This document shows positions 33,466 to 40,710 of a DNA stretch of 64,000 nt, piece after piece. Within the stretch, counting starts at the first letter, position 1; each line of letters opens with the position of its first letter. The notes beneath the pieces were generated by a model. The model saw nothing but the letters and a program-made list of their open reading frames with translations. It did not search any database and was not told the DNA's origin. Source of the DNA: Streptomyces sp. NBC_00536 (GTDB lineage Bacteria > Actinomycetota > Actinomycetes > Streptomycetales > Streptomycetaceae); the NCBI RefSeq assembly GCF_036346295.1, contig NZ_CP107819.1:1922001-1986000 (forward strand), read 5' to 3'. The position numbers and the translations under genes were made by a program.

Positions 33466-34452
33466 ATGCTCGACGACCGTACGACCGCAGAGACGATGTG
33501 GCCGACCGCGTACCCCCAGGGATACGCGGTCGTCGACGTGGAGACCACCGGGCTCGCGCGCGACGACCGGATAGTCTCCGCCGCCGTCTACCGGCTGGAC
33601 GCGCGGGGCAATGTGGAGGACCACTGGTACACCCTGGTCAACCCGCAGCGCGACCCCGGACCGGTCTGGATCCACGGGCTGACCAGCGAGATGCTCCAGG
33701 ACGCGCCGCTCTTCGGCGAGATCGCCGAGGAGTTCGCCGGGCGCCTCGCGGACCGGGTGCTCGTCGCGCACAACGCCATCTTCGACTGGCAGATGATCGC
33801 CCGGGAGTACGCGCGGGCCGCGGCGACCGCGCCGGTCCGCCAGCGCCTGTGCACCATCGCCCTGTCGAAGGAACTGGACCTGCCGCTGCCCAACCACAAG
33901 CTGGAGTCGCTCGCCGCGCACTTCGGCGTGGTCCAGCAGCGCGCCCACCACGCGCTCGACGACGCCCGGGTGCTGGCCGAGGCCTTCCGGCCCTCCCTGC
34001 ACGCGGCCGCGCGGGGCGGCGTACGGCTGCCGCTGCTGGAGTGCCGCCCGCTGACCGAGTGGTCGGACACCCCGGCCACGCCGCGCGTCGGCTACCAGGC
34101 CTCCTACCGGGGCGCGGGAGCGGGCGCGGGCAGCTGGCGCCAGTCGCGCAAGCGGCCGGCGTGCCCCCACCCCAACCCCGGGCGGTACACGGACGGCGCG
34201 CCGCTCAAACAGGGCATGCGCATCGCGTTCTCCGGTGACACCTCGGTGGACCGCGAGCTGCTGGAGGACCGCGCGGTCGAGGCGGGGCTGCACATCGCGA
34301 CGAGCGTGTCGCGGCTCACCAGCCTGCTGGTGACCAACGACCCGGACTCGGCGACCTCGAAGACGGTCAAGGCGAAGTCCTTCGGGACCCCCGTCGTCGA
34401 CGAGGCCGCCTTCACCCAGCTGCTGCGGGACGTGGCTGCGGCAGACGGGTGA
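33466..34452 (+). CDS. DEDDh 3'-5' exonuclease with C-terminal BRCT domain
   Basis: A 328-residue DnaQ-like nuclease. ExoI motif AVVDVETTGLARDD (Asp24, Glu26), ExoII LVAHNAIFDWQM, ExoIIIe HHALDDARVLAEAF with the DEDDh-type His. A Gly/Ala linker and a basic segment (about 195-235) lead to a BRCT domain (about 240-328: QGMRIAFSGDTSVDRELLED, VTNDPDSATSKTVKAK). The build resembles the epsilon-like exonuclease plus BRCT seen across actinobacteria, probably in DNA repair or proofreading. A GTG at 33460 overlaps the TetR stop (GTGA), so translation may start six bases earlier by coupling. Confidence 0.88.
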   Translation: MLDDRTTAETMWPTAYPQGYAVVDVETTGLARDDRIVSAAVYRLDARGNVEDHWYTLVNPQRDPGPVWIHGLTSEMLQDAPLFGEIAEEFAGRLADRVLVAHNAIFDWQMIAREYARAAATAPVRQRLCTIALSKELDLPLPNHKLESLAAHFGVVQQRAHHALDDARVLAEAFRPSLHAAARGGVRLPLLECRPLTEWSDTPATPRVGYQASYRGAGAGAGSWRQSRKRPACPHPNPGRYTDGAPLKQGMRIAFSGDTSVDRELLEDRAVEAGLHIATSVSRLTSLLVTNDPDSATSKTVKAKSFGTPVVDEAAFTQLLRDVAAADG

Positions 34453-34516
34453 GCGTCGGGCGACTCGCCCGGCGACCGCTTTCCCGTCCGGCCCGTCCGG
34501 TCCCACTCTGTGGCGC

Positions 34517-34750
34517 ATGGCACGTTGTGAGGTTTGCGGAAACGATTACGGCATGTCCTTCGAGGTGCACGCGCAGGGCGCGGTGCACGTCTTCGACTGC
34601 TTCTCCTGCGCCATCCACCGCATGGCGCCCATCTGCGAGCACTGCCGGGTCCAAATCATCGGACAGGGCGTCGAGGTCGACAAGCAGTGGTTCTGCGGGG
34701 CGCACTGCGCCCGCGCGGAGGGGAAGGTGGGCGTCGTCGACCACAGCTGA
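34517..34750 (+). CDS. Cys-rich zinc-ribbon-like small protein
   Basis: A 77-residue protein with metal-binding pairs CEVCGNDY (4-7), CFSC, CEHC and CGAHC, eight Cys plus several His (AIHRMAPICEHC; FCGAHCARAEG). This suits one or two structural zinc sites. Similar proteins occur in many actinobacteria, some labelled prokaryotic metallothionein-like; the spacing is more like a LIM/zinc ribbon than a true metallothionein. ATG 34517 lies 62 bp after the exonuclease stop. Function unknown. Confidence 0.75.
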   Translation: MARCEVCGNDYGMSFEVHAQGAVHVFDCFSCAIHRMAPICEHCRVQIIGQGVEVDKQWFCGAHCARAEGKVGVVDHS

Positions 34751-34846
34751 CCGGCCGCCGCCCGCGGGCGGCCACCGCACCTGACCGGCCGTTCCCGGCG
34801 GGCGGGTCACCCGGCCGCCGGGGCCCGTACCCCGAGGGGTACCGTC

Positions 34847-35647
34847 ATGGGCGTGTACCGCTTTGTACTGACCCGGCAGTGGCTGGGCCTGCACCTCCTG
34901 GCCCTCGTCCTGATCCCCTCCATGATCCAGCTGGGGTTCTGGCAGTTCCACCGCCATGAGCACCGGGTCGCCCAGAACGAGCTGATCGCGGCGAACCTGG
35001 CCGCGAAACCGGCTCCGATGACCGAGCTGACGGCTCCCGGTCACGAGGTTCCGCGCGCCGATTTCTGGCGCGCGGTCACCGCCACGGGCACCTACGACCC
35101 CGCGCACGAGGTCGTCGTCCGGATGCGGACCTCCAACAGTGACAAGGTCGGCTTCCAGGTCGTCACCCCGCTGGTGCTGGGCGACGGCCGGGTGGTCCTG
35201 GTCAACCGCGGCTGGATTCCGGGCGGCGACGATCCGCGCGCCTATCCCCCGGTGCCCACCGCGCCCGCGGGCGAGGTGACGGTGACCGGCCGGCTGAAGG
35301 CCGACGAGGTCAACGGCGACGGCGGCATCCGGGACCGCAAGGGCCTGCCGGACCGCCAGGTGATGCTCATCAACAGCGCTCAGCAGGCGGAGTACCTCAA
35401 GAAGCCGGTGCTCGGCGGCTATCTGGAGCTGACCGCTCCGGTCCCGCCGGGCGGCAGCCCCGAGCCGGTCGCCGAGCCCGACCACGACTCGATCGGCCCG
35501 CACATGGCCTACGCCGTGCAGTGGTGGCTGTTCACCGCCGCCGTGCCGGTGGGCTGGGTGATCCTGGTCCGGCGCGAGAAGCGCGACCGCGAGGAGGCGG
35601 CGGCCAAGGCCGCGGCCACCGAGGAGCCCGAGCCCGCGACGGCGTAG
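34847..35647 (+). CDS. SURF1 family cytochrome oxidase assembly protein
   Basis: A 266-residue membrane protein with the SURF1 arrangement: N-terminal helix (about 12-32, HLLALVLIPSMIQLGFWQFH, with the conserved GFWQ), an external domain with VLVNRGWIPGG and GEVTVTGRLK, the family ending HMAYAVQWWLFTAAVPVGWV as the second helix, and a charged C-terminal tail. SURF1 helps insert heme into subunit I of aa3-type oxidases. ATG 34847 is downstream of CGAGGGGT. It stands alone from other oxidase genes. Confidence 0.9.
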   Translation: MGVYRFVLTRQWLGLHLLALVLIPSMIQLGFWQFHRHEHRVAQNELIAANLAAKPAPMTELTAPGHEVPRADFWRAVTATGTYDPAHEVVVRMRTSNSDKVGFQVVTPLVLGDGRVVLVNRGWIPGGDDPRAYPPVPTAPAGEVTVTGRLKADEVNGDGGIRDRKGLPDRQVMLINSAQQAEYLKKPVLGGYLELTAPVPPGGSPEPVAEPDHDSIGPHMAYAVQWWLFTAAVPVGWVILVRREKRDREEAAAKAAATEEPEPATA

Positions 35648-35676
35648 CGCGTCCGGCGACGGCGTAGCGTGTCCGC

Positions 35677-36432
35677 ATGGATCTTGGACTGAAGGACCGT
35701 GTCTACGTCGTCACCGGGGCCACCCGCGGCCTCGGCTTCGCCAGCGCCCGCGAACTGACCGCCGACGGCGCCCGGGTGGTCATCACCGGCCGGGACGGCA
35801 AGCGGGTGGCGGACGCCGCCGCCGCGCTCGGCCCGAACGCGGTCGGCGCCGTCGCCGACAACTCCGACCCGGCCGCCGCCGCCCGGCTCATCGCCACCGC
35901 CCGCGAGCGGTTCGGCCGCTTCGACGGCATCCTCGTCAGCGTCGGCGGTCCCGCCCCCGGCCTGGGCGCCGACAACACCGACGAACAGTGGCAGGCGGCC
36001 TTCGAGTCGGTCTTCCTGGGCGCGGTACGGCTCGCCCGCACGGCCGCCGCCGAACTGGGCGAGGGCGGGGTCATCGGCTTCGTGCTCTCCGGCTCGGTGT
36101 ACGAGCCGATCCCCGGGCTGGCCATCTCCAACGGGCTGCGCCCCGGGCTCGCGGGCTTCGCCAAATCCCTCTCCGACGACCTCGGGCCGCGCGGGATCCG
36201 GGTGGTCGGCCTGCTGCCCGGGCGGATCGACACCGACCGGGTGCGGGAGCTGGACGCCCTCTCGGGCGACGCGGCGGCCTCGCGGGCGGCGAGCGAGTCC
36301 CGCATTCCGCTGCGCCGGTACGGCACGGACCGGGAGTTCGGCCGGGCCGCGGCCTTCCTGCTCTCCCCCGCGGCCTCGTACCTGACGGGCGTCATGCTCC
36401 CGGTCGACGGCGGCGCCCGGCACGGGTTCTGA
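35677..36432 (+). CDS. Atypical SDR lacking the catalytic Tyr-x3-Lys
   Basis: A 251-residue SDR with intact cofactor motif TGATRGLG and C-terminal LTGVMLPVDGGARHGF. In the catalytic region, LSGSVYEPIPGLAISNGLRP, the place normally occupied by Tyr-x3-Lys reads Asn-Gly-Leu-Arg-Pro: the Tyr is replaced by Asn and the Lys by a non-Lys residue, while Ser is kept. From memory, other Streptomyces carry the same ISNGLRPGL signature, so it is a conserved variant and not a decayed gene. It may bind NAD(P) without classic SDR chemistry. Starts at ATG 35677, 29 nt after SURF1; an 18-bp direct repeat spans the junction. Confidence 0.85.
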   Translation: MDLGLKDRVYVVTGATRGLGFASARELTADGARVVITGRDGKRVADAAAALGPNAVGAVADNSDPAAAARLIATARERFGRFDGILVSVGGPAPGLGADNTDEQWQAAFESVFLGAVRLARTAAAELGEGGVIGFVLSGSVYEPIPGLAISNGLRPGLAGFAKSLSDDLGPRGIRVVGLLPGRIDTDRVRELDALSGDAAASRAASESRIPLRRYGTDREFGRAAAFLLSPAASYLTGVMLPVDGGARHGF

Positions 36433-36445
36433 GGTCGCGCCACCC

Positions 36446-37012
36446 TTAGCTGACACGCTGCGCCCGGTGGTCCGCGACCTGGAAGCGGACCTCCGTGGGG
36501 AGTTCGGCCAGGCCCGCCGAGGCGCGGGCGTGGTCGAGGACCGGGCCGGCCAGCGCGGCGAGGACGTCCGCGGGCACGGCGTGCGGCTCCAGGCGCAGCG
36601 CGAGCCGCAGTACGGGGGCCGTGCGGCGGCCGCGCAGGGCCACCCGGCACTGGGCGACCCCGTCGAGCGCGCCCGCCTCGACGGCCACCGCCTCCTCCAG
36701 GGCCCGGCCGCGCAGCAGGGCGAAGGCGCCGTCCCCGGTGTCGACCACGACGGCCGCGAGCCGGGCGCGGCGCAGCTGGGCCAGCAGCCACCACAGGGCG
36801 AGCAGCACGCACAGCGTGAGGACCGCGACGGCGGCCCACCACCACCAGCCCTCGGTGTGCCAGTGCCGCCGCCGGGCGGCGCTCAGCAGCGGCGCGTGGC
36901 GGCCTTCGAGCGGCCGGGCGCCGGTGAGCACGGCGGCGCCGCCCGCCAGCAGCACCAGCCCGGCGAGGGCGAGCAGGATCCGGTTGACCAGCCCGGTCAT
37001 GTGCGCGCTCAC
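36446..37012 (-). CDS. amaP: AmaP-like alkaline shock membrane anchor protein
   Basis: A 188-residue protein with two membrane helices at about 8-30 (ILLALAGLVLLAGGAAVLTG) and 57-80 (WWWAAVAVLTLCVLLALWWL) followed by a cytosolic domain. This layout and the position at the end of an Asp23/Gls24 operon match AmaP, which tethers Asp23 to the membrane in Staphylococcus. GTG at 37010-37012 overlaps the stop of the upstream DUF6286 gene (GTGA). Last gene of the unit; it converges on the SDR gene with 13 bp between stops. Confidence 0.8.
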   Translation of the reverse strand: MSAHMTGLVNRILLALAGLVLLAGGAAVLTGARPLEGRHAPLLSAARRRHWHTEGWWWWAAVAVLTLCVLLALWWLLAQLRRARLAAVVVDTGDGAFALLRGRALEEAVAVEAGALDGVAQCRVALRGRRTAPVLRLALRLEPHAVPADVLAALAGPVLDHARASAGLAELPTEVRFQVADHRAQRVS

Positions 37013-37617
37013 CCCTTTCCGGCCGGGCCGACCCGGACGCGTGGCTGCGGATCGTGGGCCAGGCCCAGTTCGGCCAGCCCGACCGCGAGGACCGCCTCCA
37101 GGTCCGCCCGTACGTCGTCCAGTTCGCGGAAGTGCGACGCGGCGCGCACGGTGACGTGGGAGCGGGCCACCCTGACCCGGGCCGACCGGACCCCGGACAC
37201 CTCCATGGCCCGGTCCCGCAGCACCAGCGCGGCGGCCTTGCGTCCGATCCCGGCGCGCACCTCGGCGCCCCGGCCGGTGGACCGCGCGGGCCCCGGGGAA
37301 CGCAGGGGCAGCACCGAGCGCAGCCCGGGGGCCAGCGCGAGGTACAGCAGGGCCGCCCCGGCGGCCACCAGTACCGCGCCGCCGATGGCCACGCCGGTGT
37401 CGGCCGGGGTGTGCCGCTCCAGCAGCCCGGCCAGTTCGCGGCGCCAGCGCATGCCGGGGCGGTGGGCCCGTACGGCGGCGAGGTCGTAGAGGAAGAGCCC
37501 GGCGGCGCCCAGCACCACGAGGGCGGTGAGCGCGGCGGGGATCCGGCGGGCCGAGCGGAAGCGGGGGGACGCGTTGGCTCCAGCCGGTTCTTTCCGGAGG
37601 TCGGCGGGCGCCGTCAC
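37009..37617 (-). CDS. DUF6286 membrane protein of the Asp23 operon
   Basis: A 202-residue protein with two membrane helices (about 28-48 and 75-97) separated by a short polar loop with HRPGMRWRRELAGLLERHTP, then a cytosolic domain of about 100 residues (RVRVARSHVTVRAASHFREL). Companion of Asp23/Gls24 proteins in actinobacteria; role unknown but structurally parallel to AmaP, so possibly a second anchor. The GTG start at 37615-37617 and the stop both overlap neighbouring genes by GTGA junctions. Confidence 0.75.
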   Translation of the reverse strand: MTAPADLRKEPAGANASPRFRSARRIPAALTALVVLGAAGLFLYDLAAVRAHRPGMRWRRELAGLLERHTPADTGVAIGGAVLVAAGAALLYLALAPGLRSVLPLRSPGPARSTGRGAEVRAGIGRKAAALVLRDRAMEVSGVRSARVRVARSHVTVRAASHFRELDDVRADLEAVLAVGLAELGLAHDPQPRVRVGPAGKG

Positions 37618-38006
37618 CGCAGCCGGTCCCGCCGGGCGGGGCCGACCTGGGCGGGGTGCAGCCGCTCCACGTCGATGTCGACCTCGGGGACGGTCATCCC
37701 GGCGCATTCCTCTACCCGGTGGGCGACCTGGCGGCGTACGGCCGCGCACTGGGTGGCGAGGTCGGCGGGGTAGCCGAGTTCCAGGCTGATCCGGACCCGG
37801 GCGATGTCGTGGTGCACGGTGACGGTGGCGTGCGGGGGCGCGGCGTCGGCGGGCGGCGACGCGGGGAGCGCCGCCAGGGCCTCGCGGGCGGCCTGCGCCG
37901 CGATCTTGGCCACGACCCGGTCGGCGATCCGGGTGGCGCCCCGGTCCGCCGGGGCCACCTTGGGCGGGGTGCGGCGCGGGGCGGCGCCGGTCTCTCGGCC
38001 GTTCAC
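37614..38006 (-). CDS. Asp23/Gls24 family envelope stress protein, copy 2
   Basis: A 130-residue Asp23-type protein. I start it at GTG 38004-38006, with GAGG 6 nt upstream; a GTG at 38076-38078 would overlap the preceding gene by 65 nt. The core GATRIADRVVAKIAAQAARE and HATVTVHHDIARVRISLELG with VAHRVEECAGMTVPEVDIDV is the alkaline-shock domain. It is shorter and more divergent than copy 1. Cytosolic; expected to polymerise under the membrane. Confidence 0.8.
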   Translation of the reverse strand: MNGRETGAAPRRTPPKVAPADRGATRIADRVVAKIAAQAAREALAALPASPPADAAPPHATVTVHHDIARVRISLELGYPADLATQCAAVRRQVAHRVEECAGMTVPEVDIDVERLHPAQVGPARRDRLR

Positions 38007-38013
38007 CGCGGCC

Positions 38014-38244
38014 TCACCGGCGCCGGTCGTCACGGCGGCCGCCGCCGTGGTCGCCGTCGCGCGGGGAACCCCGGTCACGGGGGCGGAAGAAGTCCCCGGG
38101 GTCCAGGTCCCCGTCCAGGAACCGGCCCACGAAGAATCCGACGGCGCCGAGCGCCGCCACCAGCAGGAAGGCCCCGAAGCCGCCGAAGTACCCGGCGAAC
38201 CCCAGTGCCATGCCGGCCACCAGGCCGACGACCGCCATGCTCAT
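38014..38244 (-). CDS. Small membrane protein of the Asp23 operon (DUF2273-like)
   Basis: A 76-residue protein with a long Gly/Ala-rich hydrophobic region (MAVVGLVAGMALGFAGYFGG then AFLLVAALGAVGFFVGRFLD), readable as two close helices, and a charged tail (GDFFRPRDRGSPRDGDHGGG). Gls24 operons of Firmicutes carry a similar small DUF2273 protein. ATG at 38242-38244, 7 nt before copy 2 of Asp23 begins. Confidence 0.75.
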   Translation of the reverse strand: MSMAVVGLVAGMALGFAGYFGGFGAFLLVAALGAVGFFVGRFLDGDLDPGDFFRPRDRGSPRDGDHGGGRRDDRRR

Positions 38245-38268
38245 GCGGGTTCCTCTCGCTGCCGGGGC

Positions 38269-38718
38269 CTACTGGAGCCGGGACTCGGGCTCGTCGTCCT
38301 CTTCGTCGGGCAGCTTCACGTCGCTGACCGCGACGTTGACCTCGACGACCTCCAGGCCGGTCATCCGCTCCACGGCCGAGATCACGTTCTCCCGCACCGC
38401 CCGGGCCACCTCGCGGATCGACACGCCGTAGTCCACGACGATCTCCACGTCGAGGGCCGTCTGCACCTCGCCGACCTCGGCCTTGACGCCCCGGCTGACC
38501 GAGGCCTTCGCCCCGCCCGGGACCCGGTCGCGGACCGCGCCGAAGGTGCGGGACAGCCCGCTGCCGCTGCCCATCGCGTGGACGCCGACCACCTCGCGGG
38601 CGGCCAGCCCCGCGATCTTCTCGACCACGCCGTCCGCGATGGTGGTACGGCCCCGGTCGGCCGGAGCCCGGGTGGGGCCTCCCGAGGCGGATCCGGATCC
38701 GGATGCCGATTCGCTCAT
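38269..38718 (-). CDS. Asp23/Gls24 family envelope stress protein, copy 1
   Basis: A 149-residue Asp23-type protein. ATG at 38716-38718 has AAGGGA upstream. The alkaline-shock domain contains GRTTIADGVVEKIAGLAARE, VSRGVKAEVGEVQTALDVEI and VRENVISAVERMTGLEVVEV, the highly conserved part of the family. First gene of five overlapping genes (copy 1, small membrane protein, copy 2, DUF6286, AmaP-like). In Firmicutes these proteins respond to cell-wall stress; the actinobacterial role is little studied. Confidence 0.88.
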   Translation of the reverse strand: MSESASGSGSASGGPTRAPADRGRTTIADGVVEKIAGLAAREVVGVHAMGSGSGLSRTFGAVRDRVPGGAKASVSRGVKAEVGEVQTALDVEIVVDYGVSIREVARAVRENVISAVERMTGLEVVEVNVAVSDVKLPDEEDDEPESRLQ

Positions 38719-38857
38719 CGCCGTGTCCCTTCGCGCGTACGGACTTGCGACCACGGTAAGCGCGCCCCGCCCCCGCCGCGCCGGCACTACGCCGGTCGCC
38801 CCGAAAGAGCCCCCCACCGGATCCCGGGGCAACCGCTTCAGCCCGGGGCGGCAAAAT

Positions 38858-39136
38858 CAGCCTGCCCGGCGATTGAGGGCCCGCCGGAGGCCCAACCGGC
38901 CGACGGACGAAGGGCGGCTTTCCGCCGCACTCGTGCCTCCGGCGGGCCCTCAAACGCCGGGCAGGCTGGGATGGTCCGGGTGGGCCGGCGGCAAGGCAAG
39001 TGCAGCCCGCCCGGGGCGGCAAAGTCAGCCTGCCCGGCGATTGAGGGCCCGCCGGAGGCCCAACCGGCCGACGGACGAAGGGCGACTGTCCGCCGTACTC
39101 GTGCCTCCGGCGGGCCCTCAAACGCCGGGCAGGCTG
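38858..39136. repeat. Two tandem copies of a long palindromic intergenic repeat
   Basis: Copy A: arms 38858-38891 and 38935-38968. Copy B: arms 39026-39059 and 39103-39136. Each pair of 34-nt arms is complementary except one position (CGATTGAGG against CCTCAAACG). The two copies are direct repeats at a 168-bp spacing, nearly identical across about 125 bp, differing at a few inner sites (GGCGGCTTTCCGCCGCA against GGCGACTGTCCGCCGTA). The core CCGGCG(A/T)TTGAGG recurs at 51547-51596 and 58208-58225. This fills the 439-bp gap between the Asp23 operon promoter and the enoyl-CoA hydratase gene. Confidence 0.9.
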
Positions 39137-39157
39137 GGATGGGCCAGCGGCAAGGGC

Positions 39158-39937
39158 TCAGTCGGAGAGGCCTGCCAGGTCGCGGAGGCGGCGGGACTGG
39201 GCGGCGCGTTCGGCGGTGCGCTGGTCGTCGTACGTACGGGCGGAGGCCCCCCGCAGGAGCGCCTTCGTCTCGATCACCGCATCCCGCGGCGGAGCCACCA
39301 GCGCCGCCACCAGGTCCTGCACGGCGGCGTCCAGCTCGGACCCGGGCACCACGAGGTTGGCCAGGCCGATCCGCTCGGCTTCCTCCGCGTGGACGAAGCG
39401 CCCGGTGGCGCAGATCTCCAGCGCGCGGGCGTAGCCGACGAGTTCGGTCAGCGGCCGCGTACCGGCCAGGTCCGGCACCAGACCCAGGCTGGTCTCGCGC
39501 ATGGCGAACTGCACGTCGTCCGCGACGACGCGCAGGTCACAGCCGAGCGCGAGCTGGAAGCCGGCGCCGATGGCATGACCTTGCACCGCGGCGACGGAAA
39601 TGATGTCGTTGCGCCTCCACCAGGTGAAGGCCTCCTGGTACTCGGCGATGGTGGCGTCCAGCAGTTCGTCGGAGCCACGCGCCAGGTCCAGGAAGGACGG
39701 CTCGCCCTCGAAGCCTTCGGGCGTGAACGCCTGTCGGTCGAGTCCGGCGGAGAAGGACTTGCCTTCGCCGCGCAGCACGACGACCCGGACGGTGCCCGGC
39801 AACAACCGGCCGGCCTCTGCCAACGCCCGCCAGAGCGCGGGGGACTGAGCGTTTCGCTTGGCCGGATTGGTCAGTGTCACCGAGGCGACCGTGTCGTCGA
39901 CGGTGAGCCGTACGCCGTCCTTGTCGAGCAGAGCCAT
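39158..39937 (-). CDS. Enoyl-CoA hydratase/isomerase family protein
   Basis: A 259-residue crotonase-fold protein. Oxyanion-hole segments are GEGKSFSAGLDRQAF and QGHAIGAGFQLALGCDLRVV. A Glu in FAMRETSLGLVPDLAGTRPL lies where one catalytic acid of hydratases sits; the other is less clear, so hydratase and isomerase are both possible. Single gene with ATG at 39935-39937. Substrate unknown. Confidence 0.87.
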   Translation of the reverse strand: MALLDKDGVRLTVDDTVASVTLTNPAKRNAQSPALWRALAEAGRLLPGTVRVVVLRGEGKSFSAGLDRQAFTPEGFEGEPSFLDLARGSDELLDATIAEYQEAFTWWRRNDIISVAAVQGHAIGAGFQLALGCDLRVVADDVQFAMRETSLGLVPDLAGTRPLTELVGYARALEICATGRFVHAEEAERIGLANLVVPGSELDAAVQDLVAALVAPPRDAVIETKALLRGASARTYDDQRTAERAAQSRRLRDLAGLSD

Positions 39938-40102
39938 CTGTATGCCTCCGGTGTGCAGTCGGCCGCGGACTCGGCCTTAAGTGACTGCACAGTAACCACC
40001 CAGCCGACCGGATGGCCGACCGGGGGTCACCGAAGGAACTCTAGGAGCGATTTCGAACCCGGCCGGATGGCCTGGATCGGACCGAAGCCTGCGGCCGGGG
40101 CC

Positions 40103-40324
40103 TCAGGCCGAAGCCGCCTTCTTTCCGCGCGTCGCGCCACCGCGTCCGCGCAGTGTGACTCCGGACTCGCTGAGCATCCGGTGGACGAATCCGTAGGACC
40201 GGCCGGTTGATTCGGCCAGCGCCCGGATGCTCGCACCGGAGTCGTACTGCTTCTTCAGGTCTGCCGCGAGCTTGTCGCGCGCGGCGCCGGTTACCCGGCT
40301 GCCCTTCTTCAGAGTCTCGGCCAC
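40103..40324 (-). CDS. Small helix-turn-helix protein
   Basis: A 73-residue basic protein with GTG at 40322-40324 and GAGGAGG 7 nt upstream. After RVTGAARDKLAADLKKQYDS comes a helix-turn-helix: GASIRALAESTGRSYGFVHR followed by MLSESGVTLRGRGG. The ending ATRGKKAASA is Lys-rich. This is a family found across Streptomyces with a DNA-binding module reminiscent of resolvase-type or sigma-region-4 helices, possibly nucleoid associated. No partner gene. Confidence 0.8.
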   Translation of the reverse strand: MAETLKKGSRVTGAARDKLAADLKKQYDSGASIRALAESTGRSYGFVHRMLSESGVTLRGRGGATRGKKAASA

Positions 40325-40532
40325 CCGTGCCTCCTCATGGGAAGTGCGCTCTGGACTTCTCATGATCACCCCTCCTGGGCTTCCTGGCCACCCATTCAGC
40401 AAGGTCGGCGCGAGCGCTTTTCCCGAGGAGTGGACACCCGAGCAGAACGGAATCTTCTCTTCCGCCCCTTGCCCTCCGTCACGCCCGGCGACCCAGGGTG
40501 GGAATCTCCAGGTCAGGGGCCACACGGGAAAA

Positions 40533-40581
40533 ACAACGGGCCCCGGCCGCACTCGGGTGAGTGCGGGGCCGGGGCCGTTGT
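40533..40581 (-). terminator. Intrinsic terminator after the ABC-F gene
   Basis: On the minus strand a GC-rich hairpin (ACAAC...GTTGT outer pairs, GGCCCCGG stem, CACTC/GAGTG inner stem with CCCG loop) runs directly into TTTTTCCC (complement of GGGAAAAA at 40527-40534). It lies about 130 bp after the ABC-F stop. The rest of the 40325-40710 gap shows no gene. Confidence 0.8.
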
Positions 40582-40710
40582 ACAGGGTGCGGGGGTACGA
40601 GACGTTCTCACTCAGATGATGGATCACTCGTGGGCCGAATGATCCATAAGGAACTGGATCAACGCGCCGGACCGGGCTCCGGAGCGGGCTCCGGGCCGGT
40701 CCGGACCGGG

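Noticed and set aside
35637..35678. 18-bp direct repeat (GACGGCGTAGCGCGTCCG and GACGGCGTAGCGTGTCCG) at the SURF1/SDR junction as a regulatory element
   Set aside because: It overlaps the SURF1 stop and looks like a small slippage duplication; no dyad symmetry or promoter-like element is associated.
38858..39136. CRISPR array
   Set aside because: There are only two copies, each a long palindrome of over 100 bp; there are no short direct repeats with unique spacers and no cas genes.
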